A stretch of 64,000 nucleotides of DNA from Macrotis lagotis (Eukaryota; Chordata; Mammalia; Peramelemorphia; Peramelidae). This document shows, piece by piece, positions 31,216 through 41,891 of this stretch. A model generated the notes under the pieces. It saw only the letters and a list, made by a program, of their open reading frames with translations. It made no database searches and was not told the DNA's origin. Position numbers and translations under genes: made by a program. The DNA lies in assembly GCF_037893015.1 (NCBI RefSeq), contig NC_133661.1:224659157-224723156 (forward strand), in the 5' to 3' direction. Numbering within the stretch: the first letter of the stretch is position 1; the number at the start of each line of letters is the position of its first letter.

Positions 31216-31761
31216 AATTGTAGAGGTAGTGTTTGAACACCTTTACTCTGTCTGAAATTTCAGTAAACTTTCCATTTCACAGTATCACTGCTACTTTAAG
31301 CCCTCAAAAGCATCACTACTCCTTCAGGGATGAAAAGTACAGATTTCCCCCCACCCCACACCCCTGTAAGACTCACCCTCTGGAGATGTGCTGGCCTTTG
31401 TCTGAAGAGCCAACAATGTTTTCATTTTTTCCATGTTATTAAATCCTATTAACAATCTTCAGCCCTATGTTCCCTTACTGTAAGGACCCCCTCCTTTCAA
31501 ACCTATTAGCTTTTAATAACTAATTGACCTAAAGATGTTTCCTTTTGAATTTAATTTAAAAGAATTGATTGGAAGATTATAGGCATGTAATATATAGCTA
31601 GAAGGAATTTTAGAGCATAGAATGTGGAAGCAAGAAAAGATCTTAGGACGTGGATTATTAGAACACGTCTTAGTTTAGAACCGGAGGGGACCTTAGAGAT
31701 CATCAAGCACCGGACCACCAAGCTATTATTAGAAAATTAATTATGTTTGAAATAGTTATAC

Positions 31762-31765
31762 ATAC

Positions 31766-31822
<57 letters not shown>
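31762..31822. repeat. (TA)n(CA)n microsatellite
   Basis: TATATA run changing to eight CA units. Confidence 0.9.
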
Positions 31823-32799
31823 TTAATTTCAGGGTCACCAAGTTAAAAACTCCCAATAGTGGTAGGGTCATAGATTGAGAAACTGAGTCCCAAAGAAAGG
31901 AAGTGACTACCAAATTCACACAGCTCGGGCAGAAGGGGACTCTTCTCTTTACTGCCCAGAAAGAGAATTCCCATAGGGTGAGAGAAAGGAGCCAGTCGAG
32001 ACTCCCCCGGGCTTCAGTATTTCCACCTGCCTCACTTTCTGGTGGGGATGAGCCACCTACAGGAATTGCCGGCTTTGCTGAAATTCAGCGGGTCAGGATC
32101 TCTCCCCTCGCCTGTCCCTCACGCTTGGGGAGATGCCTGGGTCCCGGGGCTATTGAGTTATTGCCACCGGCTTGGGACAGCCGGGGAGAGGACCAGGACG
32201 GGGACCAGGAGGAGGAGGAGGAGGCCACAGCCGCGGGGGGAGCCTCCCTCCCAGAGCTTCGGGTTAATAAAGGAAGCAGCTCAATTAGCATTTCACACGC
32301 TTTCCTTCCCCCTCACCGTCCAGGCCCCGCAGTGGGCATGCTCGCTCCCTCAAAGATCGCCCTGTTTTCGCTCCTCGCCAGCGTTGGCAGGGTGATAGTG
32401 ACCAAGTGTGCAAACTTGTGCTATTGTCTCCGGGCCAGGGGGAGCCATGGCGACTCGCTAATATGACACAGGAAAATGTTTGCTGATGGTAATTCTATGG
32501 GCTTTGTCTAACTCTTTCTCCATCATGACGACTCGATTTAAGTCTCTAACTGTTTGACTACAAATGCAAGAGGGCTATCCAACTCCATCCCTTTGTCCGG
32601 CCAGTTTGAATGGGTAATTCAGCCTTTGTGCGCCTCAATTGAGGGGGCAAACATAAAAGACAAGATTCTTCAACGCTCAGGCCGGCTTTCCATGGATATC
32701 TATCCCCGCAACTCTTTAGAGCGCCGGGTCCATCCTTACCTAGCTGTTCTGACATCATTCCTCTTCTCTTTCCCTCCCCCACACATCGTCTAAAAAAAA

Positions 32800-33320
32800 A
32801 AAAGATGGAGAGCTTTTAATAATAATAAAAATAACAAGAACGATCGCCCACATTTCTGCAGCGCCTCGAGGTTTCCATGGCACTTTCTTCACAGTTACAA
32901 ATATCCCCATTTCACAGATAAGCCACACAAAGACCGAAGTGGTTTGCCCAGGTTCAACACCAACTTCAATTCGACAGACATTCATTAAATGTGTAGAGGC
33001 GCTGAAAAAGTTGAAAAAATTCAAACGAGATTCATTTATTAACCCCATGGAACAGAAGAGGAAACTGAGGCACAGGGAAGTCAAATGATTTGCCCAAGGG
33101 TTGCTCAGTCTCAGTTTGGAGAGAAGCACATTGGATAGCAGGCGAGAAAGGAGGTTGACTGCCCAGGATCACTTAATAAGGAGAGGAACAACGAACATTT
33201 GTGTAGCGCTTCATCGACCCTATTGTCTCATTCAATCGCACAATAGCCCGGTGAAACAAGTGGGGAAACTGAGGTACTCGGCGAGAGGAAGTGACTTGCC
33301 CAGGCTCGCACATGTGCGGC
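32800..33320 (-). mobile_element. MIR-type repeats inside the CpG-rich block
   Basis: At 32,830-33,120 and 33,130-33,320 the sequence shows MIR wording (CCCATTTCACAGATAAGCC, GAGGAAACTGAGGCACAGGG, AAGTGGGGAAACTGAGGTAC). They keep CpGs that copies elsewhere have mostly lost, which suggests an unmethylated germline state. Confidence 0.65.
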
Positions 33321-33420
33321 GTGAAAGAGGTCTGCTGAGCCCTGCGCCTCTGCCACCTCGGCCACTCGCCCCCTCCCCAGCTGTCCGGCCGCACTGGGGC
33401 ATGGCCGCCCCCGTCTCCGG

Positions 33421-33449
33421 GCTCCTCCGGGCTCCTCCGGGCTGTCTTC
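33421..33449. repeat. 10-bp GC-rich tandem repeat, three units
   Basis: CTCCTCCGGG units repeat about three times. Confidence 0.8.
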
Positions 33450-33656
33450 AACACGGAGTTCCAAGTTTCTCTTCTCCACTCACTCACCATCATCAGGGCG
33501 CCCGCTCCCCGCCCTCAGCCCTCCCCGTGCCCCCCAACACAGAAAGGATGGAGCGGAGGAAGAGTGTGTAGGGGGTGGGGGACGCCGAGGAGGGAGGATG
33601 AGGGGGCAGAAATTTGCCGGGAAATGATGGTATTTTATTAGCTGTCTTTTTTGTGA

Positions 33657-33672
33657 TGGTCCCCATGGTAAC
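33657..33672 (+). promoter_or_regulatory. Possible X-box (RFX-type) motif
   Basis: GTCCCCATGGTAAC fits the RFX half-site pair (GTNRCC...RGYAAC) apart from one base. It lies 45 bp before a pair of CCAAT boxes. Motif only. Confidence 0.35.
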
Positions 33673-33716
33673 AATTTGGGATGGCAAAGAATGTGGGAAC
33701 AGGGGGCCCGACGCCT

Positions 33717-33757
33717 GATTGGGAGTCTTTGTATTTGCAGAGTGGCTCCTGATTGGC
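33717..33757 (-). promoter_or_regulatory. Two inverted CCAAT boxes (NF-Y type)
   Basis: ATTGG at 33,718-33,722 (CTGATTGGGAG) and 33,752-33,756 (CTGATTGGCCGG), 34 bp apart, the second with a strong NF-Y flank. Paired CCAAT boxes at this spacing are common in CpG-type promoters, so transcription may start within the next 50-150 bp. Confidence 0.5.
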
Positions 33758-33989
33758 CGGAGAAGTCCCCCAGCTCGAAGGAGTTGATATTCATTCAGAC
33801 TACTCAAGTGCCGCTAAACTGCTTCTAAACACTCCTAGGCGCTGGCTGCTCCTCCAAAGGTTGGTCGTGTATAACCTGCATAACAAGATTAGCCGCTGCC
33901 GGGTCCCTCCGCAGCCTCCTACAGTAACAGTCAATATTTGGGAGGCGGGCAGCTTGGCCCCCAGTGGGCCGGGGGAAGGAGAGGGAGGA

Positions 33990-34026
33990 AAAGAAGGAGG
34001 GAGGGAGGGAGGGAGGGGAGGGGGAT
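33990..34026. repeat. (GGGA)n purine tract
   Basis: GGGAGGGAGGGA run next to GGAAGGAGAGGGAGG. Part of a G-rich strand that runs on to about 34,560. Confidence 0.8.
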
Positions 34027-34855
34027 GAGCGCCTGCATGCCTGTGTTTGGGATGGAGGGTCTGGGGCGGTTGTGAAGGCATGAAATTGCTGCAGATGTCT
34101 TACCGAGTTCACTGTTACCTATGTAACCAGATGAGCTAGGAACAGAGCTCTCCCCTCCCTAACTCAGAGGCCATGCAGGAGAGGGAGCCTTTTCAGGATG
34201 GTAGAGGACAGGAGGAGGATGGGGGGCGGGGGGGGGGGGTGGCCGTTATAAGAAAATGAGAGGGATATTGCAGGGTAGGAAAGAAAGAATAATCGGGGTT
34301 GTAGTGAGGGGGCAAGAGAGGAGAAATGGGGTGGGAGGGTGAGAGCAGGGATGCAGGGAGTTGGAATGGATGAAGAATAAATGAATAGGAAGGGAAGACA
34401 GGGAGAATAAGAGGGTGTTGTGAATGGAGATTAAGTTTGAGCGGTGAGAGAATTGACAGCGAGATGGAGACTATTGTGGAGTAGAAGAAAAATTATCGGT
34501 AAGAGGGTATGAGAATAGGAGGGAGATGAGAATGGAGGGGGCCGAGAATTAGAGGAGGGTTTTCTGAAGATGGAAATTGAAGGGCATTGAAGGGGAATCC
34601 AAAGGAGGTTGTCGAGGGGGGAAGGGGGAGCGAGGTGCACTTTCCAAAGCCAGGATAAGCTCTCAATGTTGCAGCCGCTAACGCTAATGAAATAAAGTTT
34701 GTGGGTTAGGCCTTTAGGTGCGAGCCCACCAGGCAAGTCGGCAAGTGTGAATGGTGGTGGGTGGGCGCCTGCCAGAGGTGGGAAATGCATCAATCGGGTC
34801 TGGTTTGTCATGTGCTTCCCACAGTTATCTGTGTCCTAGGGATTTGGCTGGAGTT

Positions 34856-34881
34856 TGTGTGTGTGTGTGTGTGTGTGTGTT
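34856..34881. repeat. (GT)n microsatellite
   Basis: About 12 GT units. Confidence 0.95.
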
Positions 34882-35170
34882 TTATTGAACGGATATACAT
34901 AACATGGATCTATGTTTTAGCATGGTTCTACATGTAGAACCTAAATCAGAATGCTTTCTGTCAGGGGAAGGGAGAGGGAAGGGAAGGAGGGAGAAAAATG
35001 TAAAACTTAAAACCAAAAACAAATGGGGAAAACTACCATTACATGTAGTTGGAAAAATAAAATGTTAAAATGGGAGATAATGCAAATAAAGCACTTTGCA
35101 AACTTTTAAAAGCTAACTAAATACTGGCTACTGTTCATCACTATTATTATTATCATCGTTTTATTATTAG
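34882..35170 (+). mobile_element. L1 3' UTR followed by a MIR 3' end
   Basis: 34,882-35,066 is the marsupial L1 3' end (CTACATGTAGAACCTAAATC; tail GGAAAAATAAAATG). 35,067-35,170 is the MIR 3' end (GCAAATAAAGCACTTTGCAA). Both lie within 400 bp upstream of the FAM181A start codon. Confidence 0.7.
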
Positions 35171-35254
35171 GTCTGCCCTTTGTCCATCTGCTAAGCCTGG
35201 AGGCCAGGGAATAGCAACTCTTCATGGAAATCTCAGGGAGGTGTACCCAGGGAG

Positions 35255-36091
35255 ATGGCATCCGACAGTGAGGTAAAGATGCTACTTAATTTTGTGAACC
35301 TAGCCTCCAGTGACATCAAAGCTGCCCTGGACAAGTCTGCCCCTTGCCGACGCTCTGTAGACCACAGAAAGTATCTGCAGAAACAGCTCAAGAGGTTTTC
35401 TCAGAAATATTCCCGGCTGCCAAGATGCTATCCCAATAGAGGAGGGGAATCTCACTCAAAAAGGGGGCCTGAGGATGGCCGTTGCCGCACCCCCTCTAAT
35501 GGCAGCACTGAGAAGGGCCCTGGAAATCCAGGAATGGAAGAGAATTTTCCTGAAGAGCAGGCCCTTCAAGAACAAATTCCAGAGGCCTCCAGGCCAGACC
35601 AAGTACCCATGAGGAAAAGACAGCTGCCTGCTTCCTTCTGGGAAGAACCCCGGCCTTCCCAAAGCCATTCTGGAGGTTTAGATGGGCTCTCAGTCCATAA
35701 GGAGGTTCCTGCCCATGAGGGGAAAAAAAGCAAAAAGAGACCTGAGACCTTGGGTTCAGAGACTGCACCTGTACCTGCTTCTCCTAGGGCAGAGAAGGAA
35801 TCTCCTAAGGTCCCTTCAGCCTCCCTCATGGGCCGAATGAGTGCCTGGAGCTGTTGTCCATTCCAGTACCATGGACAACCCATCTACCAGAGCCCAGGAG
35901 GCCTGCCTCAGTCTCCTGTGCCAGGCCTGGGGCTTTGGAGAAAAAGTCCATCTTCCCCAGGGGAGATGGGCCATTTCTGCAAGGAGCCTGGTAGCCCCAG
36001 CCAGAAAGTTTATAGACCAGTGGTCTTGAAACCCATCCCCACAAAGCCAGGGGTTCCACCTCCCATTTTTAATGTTTTCAGCTATATCTAG
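35255..36091 (+). CDS. FAM181A: FAM181A, single-exon coding region, complete (278 aa)
   Basis: FAM181 family protein, recognised by its N-terminus (MASDSEVKMLLNFVNLASSD, with the region to about residue 57 nearly identical to human as I recall it), the WSCCPFQYHGQPIY motif (residues 198-211) and the C-terminus RPVVLKPIPTKPGVPPPIFN. Residues 119-132 (MRKRQLPASFWEEP) match the omega-loop by which FAM181A/B are reported to bind TEAD transcription factors, comparable to the YAP 'MRLRKLPDSFFKPP' loop. The protein is otherwise low in complexity and rich in P, S and K, with no signal peptide or membrane segment, so a nuclear or cytosolic adaptor is likely. The start is chosen by homology. It has G at -3 and G at +4. 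The human protein is known in a form of about 292 residues, so this one is slightly shorter in the divergent middle. No frameshift or stop is present. It lies tail to tail with ASB2, about 12.7 kb apart. Confidence 0.95.
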   Translation: MASDSEVKMLLNFVNLASSDIKAALDKSAPCRRSVDHRKYLQKQLKRFSQKYSRLPRCYPNRGGESHSKRGPEDGRCRTPSNGSTEKGPGNPGMEENFPEEQALQEQIPEASRPDQVPMRKRQLPASFWEEPRPSQSHSGGLDGLSVHKEVPAHEGKKSKKRPETLGSETAPVPASPRAEKESPKVPSASLMGRMSAWSCCPFQYHGQPIYQSPGGLPQSPVPGLGLWRKSPSSPGEMGHFCKEPGSPSQKVYRPVVLKPIPTKPGVPPPIFNVFSYI

Positions 36092-36625
36092 CTCCAGGTG
36101 AGTAACCCTTGGAAAGTACTGACCACCCTAATCTAGTGAAGATCCTGCCAGGTCCCTTGGATTCCTGGAGAGGAAAGCTTCTCACCCCCTCACCCATAGG
36201 GGAGATGGTCTCCCTGAAAAGGCCATGAGGAACATTGAGTGGTTGACTTCTGCAATATTCATGAAAAGCACATTCAGAGGCTCACTGGGGGTATTTAAGA
36301 TAATTATTGTCATGAAAGGGAATGGGGAGGGAAAGGGAGGGGTGAAGACTATTTTCCCAGTCAGCATCAATGAGATCTGGAGCCAGTACTGATCAATCAT
36401 CAACCAGTCAGCATGTCTGAAGACAATTGTGACTCCATATAACTCCATCTGTACTGTAAACAGCTGTTCTAGCATTTGGGGGGTGGGGAGGCTAACTTTT
36501 ATCTGATAGGTGCTCAGGAAGCAATATTTTCTTCATTTGCCAAGAAATCTGTAAGCCAATCTCATTTTTTTCTTCCTTGTAAATATTAAGAGGGTTAAAA
36601 GAATAAAGCAAAGTAATTTTTTGTA
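36092..36625 (+). other. FAM181A: FAM181A 3' UTR (inferred)
   Basis: Non-repetitive sequence from the TAG stop to just past the first good poly(A) signal. The short open frames on the minus strand here have no recognisable product. Confidence 0.6.
36602..36607 (+). terminator. FAM181A: Poly(A) signal AATAAA of FAM181A
   Basis: AATAAA 511 bp after the stop codon, followed by a T-rich stretch (AATTTTTTGTAGTTTCTAG) that could serve as the downstream element. Confidence 0.65.
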
Positions 36626-36659
36626 GTTTCTAGATCTCTTTAAATTGAATATCAATTCT

Positions 36660-37640
36660 ATATTATTCTTGTTTTCCTTCTCATGGCCTTAGTTTTTTCA
36701 TCCTTAGAATGATCAGGTTGAATTAGGTGATTCTCAAGGTTCAACTCTGGCTTCTCATGCTTAATTATGGTGTTTCCTTATCAAAGAAACCAATCAAAAC
36801 AAAAGGGTAATCACCTCTGTCCAGCCTATATCCCCAATCCCATCTCTAAGAAGTCTGAAAGCGGGATAGTTTGTTGACTTAACAATAGGGTCGAAGGTCA
36901 GAGTATGGGAAACAAGATGGGCAAATCTAGGTAAGTCCCTGATGAGTTTGCTCTTAAAGTAGAACAGAATGGGAAATCTTAGGCAAATCAAAGTAAGTAT
37001 AGTCTCTGATGAATTTGGTTAAAACAGAAAAGAAAGCAGCACTTAGCCTGTTTCTATGGTACCTTAATATAAAGCTTAGTTATTTGAAAAAGCTCTAGAG
37101 AATGATGTGTTCTGCTCTTTGAAAAGATGCTCAGGACTAAGTCTGCATCCATATGTACTATTATAGCTAAGCATTTGCCAGTTGGGACAAAATGAAACAA
37201 TCCAACCAGGAGTTCAGAAGCGGGAAGACAAAACAATTGTTTGGTCAATTAAATTTTTCATCTTTTAAAGTAAAAGGTAGTTTTTGACCATGCCTCACTT
37301 TGTAAAAAAGTAGAGAATTGAGGCACTAGAATATTTAGGGTCCCAAATTAGTGTTACTCTGCAATATCCAGATAATTAAGACACTCTTGTTGAATATAAG
37401 GTTTTAATTTCATTGCAGATATAGCTAAAATGAAAACTATCAATGGCAGGTGCCATCCATATATCTGGTGGAATAGGGAACAAAGCAATAACCTCAGGAG
37501 TAGCATCAGCCTAGGAATCTGAGATCCAATCCTATCATTGCCACTAATTTGCCATATGACTATGAACAAATCATTTCCTCTCTGTTTCCTCCTCTGTTAA
37601 AGGAGGGGATTGGACAAGATGGTCAAGCTTTGAAAATGAG
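36660..37640 (+). other. Intergenic DNA with two MIR scraps
   Basis: MIR-type wording at 36,660-36,745 and 37,490-37,640 (CTCTGTTTCCTCCTCTGTTA). 36,780-37,340 looks unique and shows no gene. Confidence 0.5.
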
Positions 37641-38069
37641 GTGATCATGTTGGAGAAGGAAGTGGACTGAACAGGGATGGGAGAAATTGGAATGGTATGG
37701 ACTGCACAAAGGAAAGGCTGAAAGGGGATAAGTTTAAGGGCAGTGAAATGGAGAAGCAATGCACCAAACCTGGGAGGATAACTAACATTTTGGAAATAAT
37801 CAGGATGCAAAAAAGATCTCAGTAGTCCAGGATAATAGACTACATTGAATAAGGCAACTTTAACAACAATAAACATAAATTCCTATAATGGGATAAAAAA
37901 AAAATTTTAAATAACTCTACAAGGAAAAAGTAAACAATGGTGTGTCTGGATAACTGTACCCATGGAAAAAAAGAGTTGGGAATTTTGGTGTGTCGATTTA
38001 CTGTGAGTGAAAAGTATAGAGTTATAGACTTCATTCAGAGGAATATCGTTTCCTTAATGAGGTTGGGGT

Positions 38070-38310
38070 AAGAGGGTTACTGATTCTCCTGCTTTACCCT
38101 GATCTGATCACATTATATATAGAATATATAGAATATTGATTCTGGATGCCATATTTTAGGAATGACGCTGACAAGCCTTAGTGCTTCCAGAAGAAACAAG
38201 ATGTATGGGGAATTAGAAATTATGTCAAATGAATAGCCATCAGTTGATCTGAGAATATATAACCTAAAGAGGAGAAGCAGGGGTGAGCTAAGATTGCTTC
38301 ATTGAGCACT
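38070..38310 (+). mobile_element. CR1/L3 LINE 3' fragment
   Basis: CTGGATGCCATATTTTAGGA, later 'gagaatatataacctaaagagg'. Diverged. Confidence 0.45.
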
Positions 38311-38699
38311 GTCTTGAAGTATTGTAGAGTTTTCTTGTGGGAGAAGGGTTTTCTCCCACTTTTCTTCTTAACCACAGAGCATAGAAATAGGGGACAATGG
38401 ATTAAAGTGTCAAAAAAAAAAAGAAGAAAGACAGGTCCTGGGTATGCTAAAGTTAGAACCTCTCTGCTAAGGGGAGTTGGTTGTTCAATTTTCAGTGTGA
38501 ACTTCCTACCTTAGAAGTTACTAATTCTACAAATCAGGGCTTAAGTTGGTTGCTGATTGACTACAGTCTTTAGTAGGATAAGAATTTTTTTATATTTTTA
38601 AATGCAACAAAACTTTATTTACAAATGTAAAAAAAAATCATTCTAAGCTACAGGTACAAATAGTATGTAATATACTTTGAAAACTTGACTTACCATTCT

Positions 38700-38805
38700 T
38701 ACTCCTGCTGCCACCAGTATCACCAGCACCAGCACCACCACTACCACCACCACCACCATCACCACTATTATCACTACTTCTACAACAACTACTGCTACCA
38801 CTGTA
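38700..38805. repeat. (CAC/CAT)n trinucleotide repeat
   Basis: Impure run of CAC, CAG, CAT and ACT units. The minus-strand frame rich in valine is a by-product. Confidence 0.9.
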
Positions 38806-38869
38806 AGAGCCCAAGAATGTGATTTAACCTTTGGACTCACTTTACATTATAGCTGTGTAATTCGGGAAG

Positions 38870-39045
38870 CTAAGTGACAAAGAGGACTGAGTTCTAGGCA
38901 TATCAGAAGAATTCTCAGAGGCTTACTAGCTATGGTAGTAGGTCACATCACCTCTGTTAGCCTCAATTTACTCATCTGAAAAATGGGGATGATAACACCT
39001 GTGTTCCCAATGTTGTTGTGAGGATAAAATGAAATACAAGGGTCT
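38870..39045 (+). mobile_element. MIR-type SINE
   Basis: TCAATTTACTCATCTGAAAA and GTTGTTGTGAGGATAAAATG. Confidence 0.7.
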
Positions 39046-39159
39046 TTCTCTACCAGCTTAATTGTTTTGAAAGTGGTCATTTTAGGCCTCTTTCCCTCAT
39101 TTCTGTCTTATCTAACCTTAATAACTAGATGGTCTCAGTCAACTTGTTTATCTGGAAAA

Positions 39160-39375
39160 GATCTAGCTGCATCCAGAGGTATCTCCAGTTGTCCTAATCC
39201 ATATCTGACTGCTGGATCAAAATGCTTTGGAGGAGAAAGTAAGGCTGGTGACTTTGTACAGCACCTCCTCACTCATCCAATTCACTTGCAAGTCATAGCA
39301 TCATCTCCCTCATGTCATGATATCACCTCCCTCTTGTCATGTTTTCTTCGAGAACAAAGGACAATCCTCAATTGT
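39160..39375 (-). mobile_element. Unassigned marsupial repeat, minus strand
   Basis: Reverse complement of the family at 16,346 and 22,207. It ends in GTTTTCTTCGAGAACAAAGG, so the 5' end of the family reads CCTTTGTTCTCGAAGAAAAC. Confidence 0.6.
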
Positions 39376-39904
39376 AAAATACCTAAAACAATGCCCAGCT
39401 CAGAACTGGCACTATATAAATCTTAGCTATCATTAAACACTTGTCCCTCTTGGTCCTTGGGTTCTACAGATGAAAAGAAAGACTGATAATATTTGTATTA
39501 CTTTCCTCACAGAATTTTTTTAGCTATAGAAATGTGAGTGATCATTTTCTTTGGACTGGGCTATGATTTTACTAATATAAAATGTAGAAACTTCCATTAC
39601 CAATGTAGACAAGTAACCTGTAGTTTTCAAGAATTATGTGGGTAGAGCGATTAAGGGCAATCCCTTGATTGCATGTTGATACGTATCAGAGATGAACTTG
39701 AATCCAACTCTTCTTAACTCTGATGTAATTGTCTATCCATGCTGCCATGCTGCCTTGATCAGTTTATTATTAAGTTTTATTAGTTATAACCCGGCTATCA
39801 ATTACTCCAAGAGATCTTTTAACTTCCAAAGTTCTTTCATTTGCACAGAAGGAATATTTGCAGAAAGCTGATTGTTTTATGTAATTTCCATTGCTGGAAG
39901 AGGA

Positions 39905-40645
39905 AACAGGTGTTTATTGAACATCTACTTCTGTACCAACATTCTACTAACTGCTTTAAAGTTATTAACTCATTTGAGACAACAACCCTGTGAGGCAGGA
40001 GCTATAATTATGCCCATTTTATGGATGAGAAAACTGAGGTAGGCAGAGATACCCAGGATCACACCACTATCTGAGGGCAGATTTAAATTCTGGTCTTTCT
40101 GACTTGAGGGTCAACAACTATCTACTGTACCACCTGTCTGCTTCTATTTTTCCATCAGGAAAATTATGCTTGATTTTAAGAATCAGTATAAAAGGGCAAT
40201 GCCTTTGGTGATAGAAGAGTTGAATTTGAGATCTGGGTCCACTGTTCACAACCTGTGTAACCTTGCACAAGTTATTTTTCCTCTCTGAATATCATTTTCC
40301 TCATCTGTGTAATAAGATTAAACTAGGTCATCCCTGAATCCCTTTCATTTCTAAGGCTCCCAAGACTAATGATTACCCTGGAGTCTGTGACTAGCAATTG
40401 CCTCAAAGGGATTAATCAGTCCTATGGCCCCTATTAATAGGATCATAAGATCATCGATTTAAAGTGGACATTGGAGGTCATCATATCCAACCCACTCACT
40501 TTACAGATGAGGAAACTGAGACACAGAGGATTTAAGTGACTTACCTAGAATCAGAGTTTTTAATCATTTGGGGTGGGATTGGAACATAGGTGTCTCTAAT
40601 TCCAAGTCCATTGCCCTCCCTTACCCAGTATATCACGCCTCTCAA
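39905..40645. mobile_element. Cluster of three MIR/L3-type repeats
   Basis: Minus copy at 39,905-40,130 (ATGGATGAGAAAACTGAGGT). Plus copy at 40,190-40,360 (CATTTTCCTCATCTGTGTAA). Minus copy at 40,440-40,645 (TTACAGATGAGGAAACTGAG). Confidence 0.65.
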
Positions 40646-40808
40646 CCTTTTTTCCTGCACAGACTGAAGGGTATATCTGCATGTTTGTTTTCAGTCTCTT
40701 TTCATTAAAAGGAGGGGTTCTTCATGATAACTGTCCATCCAGTCGACTAAATCAATCCAAAATATTATTGACTGAAGGAACAACTTTTGGATAATATATG
40801 GTTGGGTA

Positions 40809-40866
40809 TAGATATAGATATATAGATATATAGATATATAGATATATATATACATATATATATATG
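40809..40866. repeat. (GATATA)n microsatellite
   Basis: Units of ATAGATAT and TATA. Confidence 0.9.
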
Positions 40867-41079
40867 AATAATATAAAGAGACCCAGGCTCAGTTTATATC
40901 CAATTAATTGCCATATCTTTTCAATTGTATTATTATTAGCCCCTCTCTCCTATCTGTTCCTTTCCTCTATTCAAATAACCACTAGCCAGGTTTAGGTCCT
41001 CATGGTCTCTTACCTAGAAAGGATAATGCCCCCAAAATATGATTTGATAATGGTATGCTTGGGGCAGGAGCAACAGGTC

Positions 41080-41210
41080 TGGAGTCTTTGCCTCAATTTC
41101 CTCATCTGTAAAATAAGCTGGAGAAGAAAATGGAAAACCACTAGTATCTTTGCCAAGAAAAATCCTAAATGGGATCATAAAGAGTCAGACACAATTGAAA
41201 CAGTACAATG
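41080..41210 (+). mobile_element. MAR1-like SINE, 3' part
   Basis: CTGTAAAATAAGCTGGAGAA and AATCCTAAATGGGATCATAA. Bases 41,225-41,870 show no repeat or gene I recognise. Confidence 0.75.
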
Positions 41211-41891
41211 CTTATACTACTTCACATTAGAAAAACATGCTTTATTTGTCTGAATAAATCTACTTCAATTAATCTTTCATCAATATGCTTTTAAATAAAC
41301 TTTTTTTAATCATTTGAGCTTCTTTCCAAGATATGTGATTTTTCAAATGTTATAACAAAAATAATTCTGCCTCTCTAGGACTAAATTGCAGGTTGAATGA
41401 GTAATAAGCTTTTTTTTTTGATGGCCTGTAATCATTAAACATTTTCTCAGAGCTATAGAGTTGAGACATATTCAGTGAACATTTGCACCCACAGCTTGTC
41501 CCTCTCAGAACTAAGAATAAATTATTTGGCATTAAAAAATTCACTTTAATTGCAAAGGAATCCATTTTATTTGCTCCAATTTAACCATTTTGTATTCCAT
41601 AAGGGCAAAGTTAACATTGCATATCATATGGTCCAAGTTCACTGGTCATTGAGGAAAACTGATACTATGCTATATTATTTAATAATCAGTATTTCTCTAT
41701 GATTCATTCTTTTCCTCATTTTTTCAGACCCCACTTCCAGAAATCAAAGAGTTTCTGAAGAGTTGATTCAGTGGTGTGGCCACTCCCAACCCCAAGACTT
41801 GTGGTCTTCTGATTCTGTTTGCCCCATAGACAGAGAACCACCTTGATCTAGGCTTTCTCTAGGAAACAAAGTTTTTTGTCCTTACTTTCTA

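Larger units (their letters stand above)
31950..34250 (+). promoter_or_regulatory. FAM181A: CpG-island-like block, likely FAM181A promoter and 5' region
   Basis: The only clearly GC- and CpG-rich stretch in the window, about 1 to 3 kb upstream of the FAM181A coding exon, and free of SINEs of the young families. Dense CpG runs lie at 32,085-32,460, 33,200-33,600 and 33,700-34,080. Short open frames on both strands here have no recognisable product. Any FAM181A 5' non-coding exon should lie here, but I cannot fix a start site or donor. In human an antisense transcript (FAM181A-AS1) is annotated at this locus, so two-way transcription is possible. Confidence 0.65.

Noticed and set aside
1-31850. 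Search for clustered short direct repeats with spacers (CRISPR-like) or operon-like gene runs
   Set aside because: The repeated words are dispersed SINEs and microsatellites in a mammalian genome. Spacing is irregular and no associated genes exist.
31903-32466. A 187-residue open frame in the CpG-rich block, and several others there on both strands
   Set aside because: High GC content lengthens chance open frames. The product has no recognisable domain, and frames on both strands overlap each other.
35456-36059. Minus-strand and alternate-frame ORFs inside the FAM181A exon
   Set aside because: Shadows of the real coding frame, with no homology of their own.
38643-38840. Valine-rich minus-strand open frame resembling a membrane segment
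   Set aside because: Caused by the (CAC/CAT)n triplet repeat.
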